NCBI GenBank assembly: GCA_020284085.1
Contig: JACEVL010000144.1
Coordinates: forward strand, 747,501-811,500
Length of the DNA: 64,000 bases
Origin: Aporrectodea caliginosa
Taxonomy: Eukaryota; Annelida; Clitellata; Crassiclitellata; Lumbricidae
Reading direction: 5' to 3'
Positions 63,531-64,000 of this stretch are shown here, piece after piece. The notes beneath the pieces were generated by a model that saw only the letters and a program-made list of their open reading frames with translations, was not told where the DNA came from and searched no databases. Made by a program: the position numbers and the translations under genes. How positions within the stretch are numbered: position 1 is the first letter of the stretch; each line of letters opens with the position of its first letter.

Positions 63531-64000
63531 TTTTTTTCTTAAAGAATAGGTTCCGGAACTCAAAAAATTCAGAACAATTATAGGGGAATATTGTATGCTA
63601 ATATTTATATTTCATATAAATCGATATCAATAAACACTGAAAGCACTGAAATTAAGTTAAAGTATCTAAGTAAATTTTAAGTAATTTTTTATTAAACATT
63701 TAATTCACTAAATTATTTTTAATGGCTGAAGAAAGGTGCCGGAACGCCGTCCGGAACGCTCCGGCTGAAAAAAGCACTGTAAATAAATTGATTACAAACG
63801 TAGACGCTAAACAGAGCATTGAACTGTATATACGCTAACGGAAATTCTTTGGAAAGCTGTTTATTGTGTAATAAACACGTATCCGTCCTATAGATCCTCC
63901 TGTCTCCATCCATTGAGCTCCAGTCTGTGCCTGGATCTCTCCGTCCTCCGACTTTTCCGCTTCCAATATAAACATATGGATGGATTACTTTTCCCTCTCC
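63531..64000. other. Spacer to the window end, nothing recognised
   Basis: AT-rich DNA with a small GC-rich block of CCGGAACG repeats at 63735-63770. No exon is seen. Confidence 0.4.

Overview
This is a eukaryotic window from a gene-sparse, intron-rich genome crowded with transposable elements. All protein-coding calls with clear family identity are animal genes: Kv2/Shab-like potassium channels, nanos, HDHD2 and a class I protein arginine methyltransferase. Introns are GT-AG. The background is AT-rich, full of microsatellites, and carries the palindromic 8-mer TAGGCCTA unusually often. The gene content, L2/CR1-type LINE 3' ends, tRNA-derived SINEs and hAT-type MITEs suggest a marine invertebrate, most likely a non-vertebrate deuterostome such as an echinoderm or hemichordate. 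The exact phylum is inference.

Layout. (1) 1-13.5 kb: two tandem + strand Kv2-like channel genes. Only the last exon of copy A is present (1-934). Copy B has three coding exons between 7412 and 12942. Homology between the copies continues for about 480-525 bp past the stop codons. Both copies have GAG instead of GYG in the selectivity filter and only four S4 basic residues. (2) 13.5-22 kb: a transposon field with a 1.5-kb hAT relic, several hAT MITEs with 8-bp target duplications, and five copies of a foldback-type element whose ends are arrays of GGACATTATCCCC-like units. (3) 23.7-27.3 kb: a complete three-exon nanos gene (+). (4) 30.9-36.3 kb: a complete seven-exon HDHD2 gene (+). (5) 37.46-39.66 kb: a two-exon PRMT gene (-), convergent with HDHD2. 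(6) 41-44 kb: an (AAT)n block and a 1.6-kb polypyrimidine/polypurine minisatellite. (7) 44-61.5 kb: no host gene recognised; SINEs, LINE 3' ends, a degraded CR1/L2-like LINE (51.7-54.6 kb, minus) and satellites. (8) 61.9-62.5 kb: a probable exon encoding one transmembrane segment, part of an unidentified membrane protein gene.

The host genes do not form a pathway. The two channel copies are related by duplication. The HDHD2 and PRMT genes have neighbouring 3' ends. Most of the remaining sequence is repeats, and the long open frames across satellites are artefacts of repeat structure.
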